Source of the DNA: CAZDVQ01 sp964508975
GTDB taxonomy: Bacteria; Bacteroidota; Bacteroidia; Chitinophagales; Saprospiraceae
DNA length: 64,000 bases
Assembly: GCA_964508975.1 (NCBI GenBank)
Contig: CAZDVQ010000002.1
Location: 124,001 to 188,000, forward strand
Reading direction: 5' to 3'
Shown: in pieces, positions 61,638 through 64,000 of the stretch
How positions within the stretch are numbered: position 1 is the stretch's first letter
Layout: every line of letters starts with the position of its first letter
The notes under the pieces: model-generated
Databases searched by the model: none
Told to the model about the DNA's origin: nothing
The model's input: the letters and a program-made list of their open reading frames with translations, nothing else
Program-made: the position numbers and the translations under genes

Positions 61638-62621
61638 ATGTATACCTCCACGAAATCACTGGCCGACATAAAAGCTCCCATCGACGGAGAGCTAAAGGCA
61701 TTCCAGCAATACTTCAAGGAGGCGATGCGCAGTAAAGTGCCCCTGCTCGACAGGGTTACGGGTTATATCATCCGCAGTAAGGGCAAGCAAGTACGGCCCA
61801 TGTTCGTGTTCCTGTGCACCCGTTTATTTGGCGAGACCAAGCCCGCCGCTTATGAAGCTGCCGCCCTGGTGGAGTTGTTACACACCGCAACCCTGGTACA
61901 CGACGACGTGGTGGACGATTCGCTGGAGCGCCGTGGTTTTTTCTCGATTAGCGCGTTGTGGAAAAATAAAATTGCCGTGTTGGTTGGCGATTACCTGCTA
62001 TCGCAAGGTTTGTTGATTGCCTTGAAAAACAAGCAATACCGCTTGCTGGAGCTGCTATCGGAGGCGGTTCAAGAAATGAGCGAGGGCGAGTTATTACAGC
62101 TGGAAAAAGCCCGCAGATTAGATATCAGCGAGGAGGTTTACTACAACATTATCCGCCAGAAAACGGCCTCTTTGATCGCTTCGGCCTGTGCCTCGGGCAC
62201 TGCGGCAGCCACCAACGACGAAGAAACCATCCTGAAAATGAAAAGCTTCGGCGAGAAGATTGGTATTGCGTTTCAAATTCGCGACGACTTGTTCGATTTT
62301 GGCGATGGCGATGCCGGTAAACCTCAAGGCAACGACCTGAAAGAGAAAAAAATGACCTTGCCGCTTATTTACGCCCTCAACAAGGCCGATAAAGCAACCC
62401 GCAGGGGCATCATATACAACATCAAGAACAACAATAAAAATCCGGAGAAAATCAAGGAAATCAGCCAGTACGTCATTGCTAGTGGGGGCATCGAATACGC
62501 TCGCGAGGCCATGTACCGCTACCGTGCCGAGGCATTTGATATTTTGCACGAGTTCCCGGACTCTGAAATCAGGCAGGCCCTGGAAGACCTCGTCGTTTTT
62601 GTAACCGAACGGAATGCCTAA
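61638..62621 (+). CDS. Polyprenyl diphosphate synthase
   Basis: 327 residues, trans-prenyltransferase fold. First aspartate-rich motif HDDVVDDS (D89, D90, D93, D94) and the second RDDLFDFGDGD at about 213-223 bind allylic diphosphate through magnesium. The chain length is not directly readable, but the long-chain synthase family (octaprenyl or similar) fits best, supplying quinone side chains. It could also support carotenoid precursor supply. Own leader with a weak promoter match (TAACTTCG). Confidence 0.92.
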   Translation: MYTSTKSLADIKAPIDGELKAFQQYFKEAMRSKVPLLDRVTGYIIRSKGKQVRPMFVFLCTRLFGETKPAAYEAAALVELLHTATLVHDDVVDDSLERRGFFSISALWKNKIAVLVGDYLLSQGLLIALKNKQYRLLELLSEAVQEMSEGELLQLEKARRLDISEEVYYNIIRQKTASLIASACASGTAAATNDEETILKMKSFGEKIGIAFQIRDDLFDFGDGDAGKPQGNDLKEKKMTLPLIYALNKADKATRRGIIYNIKNNNKNPEKIKEISQYVIASGGIEYAREAMYRYRAEAFDILHEFPDSEIRQALEDLVVFVTERNA

Positions 62622-62664
62622 GGCTCCTTGGGCAATTAAGTAAAGGTCATTTACGCATTTAGTC

Positions 62665-62773
62665 GTTTTGGGCGCCCCGGCGCTGCGCGCCGTCGGCGTG
62701 CTACGGGGTTCGCTATTCGCTCCGTGCTTCGCACCAGCGCCTACGGCGCTGCCCTACGCATGCCTGGCGCATG
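62665..62773 (+). repeat. GC-rich hairpin element R19
   Basis: The GGGCG edge follows the polyprenyl synthase stop by 44 bp. Nearly the same as R1 (CGGCGC-TGC-GCGCCG; GTGC-TTC-GCAC; AGCGCC-TAC-GGCGCT; CATGCCTGGCGCA). Confidence 0.88.
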
Positions 62774-62862
62774 GGACTGGTAAGTACAGCACAACCTTCA
62801 AATTTCTGTATGTTTGGTAAAAAAACGAGCTCATTTATCATCTAAAACAAGTAAATATTTAT

Positions 62863-62870
62863 TATATTTG
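62863..62870 (+). promoter_or_regulatory. -7 box TATATTTG for the small-ORF/nucleotidyltransferase pair
   Basis: A TAnnTTTG match 38 bp before ATG 62908, in a notably AT-rich stretch. Confidence 0.5.
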
Positions 62871-62907
62871 CAGTTAGTAGGCAAGTATTAATGCCCTTTC
62901 TTTATAT

Positions 62908-63096
62908 ATGGAAAAACGAGTTCAAATCATTAAAAAAGGACAAGATAATAGCAATTATCTTTACTGGTTGTCTTTGACGCCACGGGAGCGCATGTCTGAA
63001 TTAGAAGAAATACGTAACATCATTAATGTAAAGAGATATGGAACTCGACAAAGATTTCAAAGAGTTTATACAGTTATTAAACAGGTACGATGTTAA
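62908..63096 (+). CDS. Small protein paired with a nucleotidyltransferase
   Basis: 62 residues: MEKRVQIIKKGQDN, YLYWLSLTPRERMSELEEIR, then YGTRQRFQRVYTVIK. The W-x-S-x-TPxERMxxLExIR and RFQRVY-IK pieces resemble a short helical family that precedes MNT-type nucleotidyltransferase genes in many Bacteroidota (recognised from memory, not searched). It overlaps the next gene by 59 bp in another frame. It could be an antitoxin or partner. DNA here is more AT-rich than the neighbours, consistent with transfer. Confidence 0.7.
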   Translation: MEKRVQIIKKGQDNSNYLYWLSLTPRERMSELEEIRNIINVKRYGTRQRFQRVYTVIKQVRC

Positions 63097-63499
63097 ATAT
63101 TTGGTTATTGGTGGCTATGCAGTGAATTTTCATGGTTATCCACGTTATACCAAAGATATTGACTTTTGGCTTTGGATGACCCCTTCCAATATTGAAAAAC
63201 TACTTGCTGCAATCAAGTCCTTCGGTTTTGGTGGTTTAGGACTAAGCCTCGAAGATTTCATGTCTCCTGAAAATATTATTCAACTCGGCTACGAACCATA
63301 CAGGATTGACCTACTAATGGATGTGGATGGTGTTGAATTTGAACCATGTTTTGAACGGCGTATTGATGCTCAACTTGATGATGTAGATATTCATTTCCTC
63401 TCAGTTGACGATCTTATTAAAGCCAAAAAACAAGCGGGCAGGCTTCAAGACTTAGCCGATGCGGAACAGCTTGAGAAACTAAAATCACTCAAACAGTAG
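63038..63499 (+). CDS. MNT-superfamily nucleotidyltransferase
   Basis: 153 residues. The minimal nucleotidyltransferase core reads YLVIGGYAVNFHGYPRYTKDIDFWL, with the GG (25-26) and the DxD pair (D40, D42) of the metal/NTP site. A third acidic strand appears as YRIDLLMDVDGVEF. The helical end (DDLIKAKKQAGRLQDLADAEQLEKL) is typical of DUF6036/AbiEii-like relatives. Such enzymes act as toxins, tRNA-modifying nucleotidyltransferases or antibiotic-resistance relatives; activity here is unknown. It overlaps the small upstream gene, suggesting translational coupling as in addiction modules. Confidence 0.85.
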   Translation: MELDKDFKEFIQLLNRYDVKYLVIGGYAVNFHGYPRYTKDIDFWLWMTPSNIEKLLAAIKSFGFGGLGLSLEDFMSPENIIQLGYEPYRIDLLMDVDGVEFEPCFERRIDAQLDDVDIHFLSVDDLIKAKKQAGRLQDLADAEQLEKLKSLKQ

Positions 63500-63671
63500 T
63501 CATTGGCAAGTGCAAAGCTGTATTTGAAACTCGAAACCTTTAGGCGGAGGGAAGAGACTCTTCCCATATTCCAAAACCATATCCTTTGCGTCATAAATTA
63601 TAACTCAGGCGCATAAATTAGAAGCAACATTGTTGGGTGGCATGCCATATCTTTGCCCATAAAAATAAGAG

Positions 63672-64000
63672 ATGGCTTTCCCAGATAAAATACAGGATTT
63701 TAGCATGGTGATGCAGCCCGGTGCCGACTGCACGGGTATACAAACAGGCTTGATGATTAACATGGCCCAATCGGGCGATGAACTCGACGAACAAGATTTA
63801 CAGGAACTACTAGAAGAACACCAAGCCTTTTTAAAAAGTGGTGGCATGGGTGGTACCTGGGAAACCTATGTGGTGGGCGGTATTGTGTTTGGTTTATACA
63901 ATCACAGCGCAAGTACACAAGGGGAGCAACTAAACCTAAACTTGAAAAATATAGCTCGTTTCAAACGGCTGCCCATACTTGAAATTCCCTTTGCATACAT
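63672..64000 (+). CDS. Hypothetical protein, truncated by window end
   Basis: At least 109 residues from ATG 63672, open to the edge. It starts MAFPDKIQDFSMVMQPGADC and has an acidic helix (GDELDEQDLQELLEEHQAFL) and a GGTWETYVVGGIVFGLYNH segment. No signal peptide or family was recognised; the complete gene is needed. The gap 63500-63671 shows no gene. Confidence 0.6.
   Translation, partial: MAFPDKIQDFSMVMQPGADCTGIQTGLMINMAQSGDELDEQDLQELLEEHQAFLKSGGMGGTWETYVVGGIVFGLYNHSASTQGEQLNLNLKNIARFKRLPILEIPFAY

Noticed and set aside
62908..63499. HEPN-MNT toxin-antitoxin pair
   Set aside because: The small partner lacks a HEPN RxxxxxH motif and is far shorter than HEPN proteins, so that class name is not supported.

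Overview
The window is a chromosomal segment from a member of the Bacteroidota. The lineage-specific evidence is: gliding/type IX secretion (T9SS) genes gldD and gldE beside ssb and mutY; two secreted proteins with C-terminal T9SS sorting domains; a SusC-like TonB-dependent receptor fragment; DUF4835, DUF4286 and AURKAIP1/COX24-type genes; HU next to a TPR gene and rng; and many promoters with the Bacteroidota -7 box TAnnTTTG. I cannot fix the genus. The gene content suits a pigmented (carotenoid-making), aerobic (heme A synthase) environmental bacterium. No tRNA, rRNA, CRISPR array, prophage or intact insertion sequence was seen.

Layout. 1-5.5 kb: TonB-dependent receptor (cut by the window edge), ABM-like enzyme, M14 peptidase, TM2/DUF2752 membrane genes, lipoprotein. 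6.2-12 kb: a large TPR protein with an outer-membrane barrel, then an omega-amidase. 12-20.7 kb (minus): rnr-mutY, ssb, gldE-gldD-capA-glycosyltransferase. 21.5-26.1 kb: two small genes, HU, TPR, a 30-residue basic ribosomal-type protein, rng. 26.3-30.7 kb: T9SS esterase, pyruvate kinase, Fic protein with its own operator. 30.8-38.8 kb: ctaA, a conserved secreted protein, uvrC, Ppx/GppA, DUF4835, Nfu, DUF4286. 39-43.6 kb: a 1541-residue T9SS cargo. 44-50.5 kb: YjdM, PBP1A, TPR lipoprotein, cytochrome c, lpxH-like, methyltransferase. 50.8-53.6 kb: carotenoid genes with Nudix and coiled-coil genes between. 54-62.6 kb: DUF4349, mfd, Rpn-type nuclease, thioredoxin-like, GNAT/FemX-like, polyprenyl synthase. 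62.9-63.5 kb: an AT-rich small-ORF/nucleotidyltransferase pair that looks acquired. The last ORF is cut by the edge.

How they work together. GldD, GldE and the DUF4835 protein belong to or support the T9SS, which would export the two sorting-domain proteins here. Polyprenyl synthase could feed the CruF-like, CrtZ and lycopene cyclase enzymes. MutY, RNase R, UvrC, Mfd, SSB and a MutT-like Nudix protein form a large nucleic-acid maintenance complement.

The most unusual layer is between the genes. At least 18 GC-rich, 105-145 bp elements share a T-rich GGGCG edge and a run of small hairpins. Stem sequences differ between copies while pairing is kept. Three copies of a second element (terminal AGAGTATGTTTGGA) are fused to stop codons, and one is an internal-deletion derivative. 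Two further inverted-repeat elements and five arrays of degenerate 7-bp repeats also occur, one of which encodes the end of lycopene cyclase. All calls are by eye from sequence; no alignment or database search was run.
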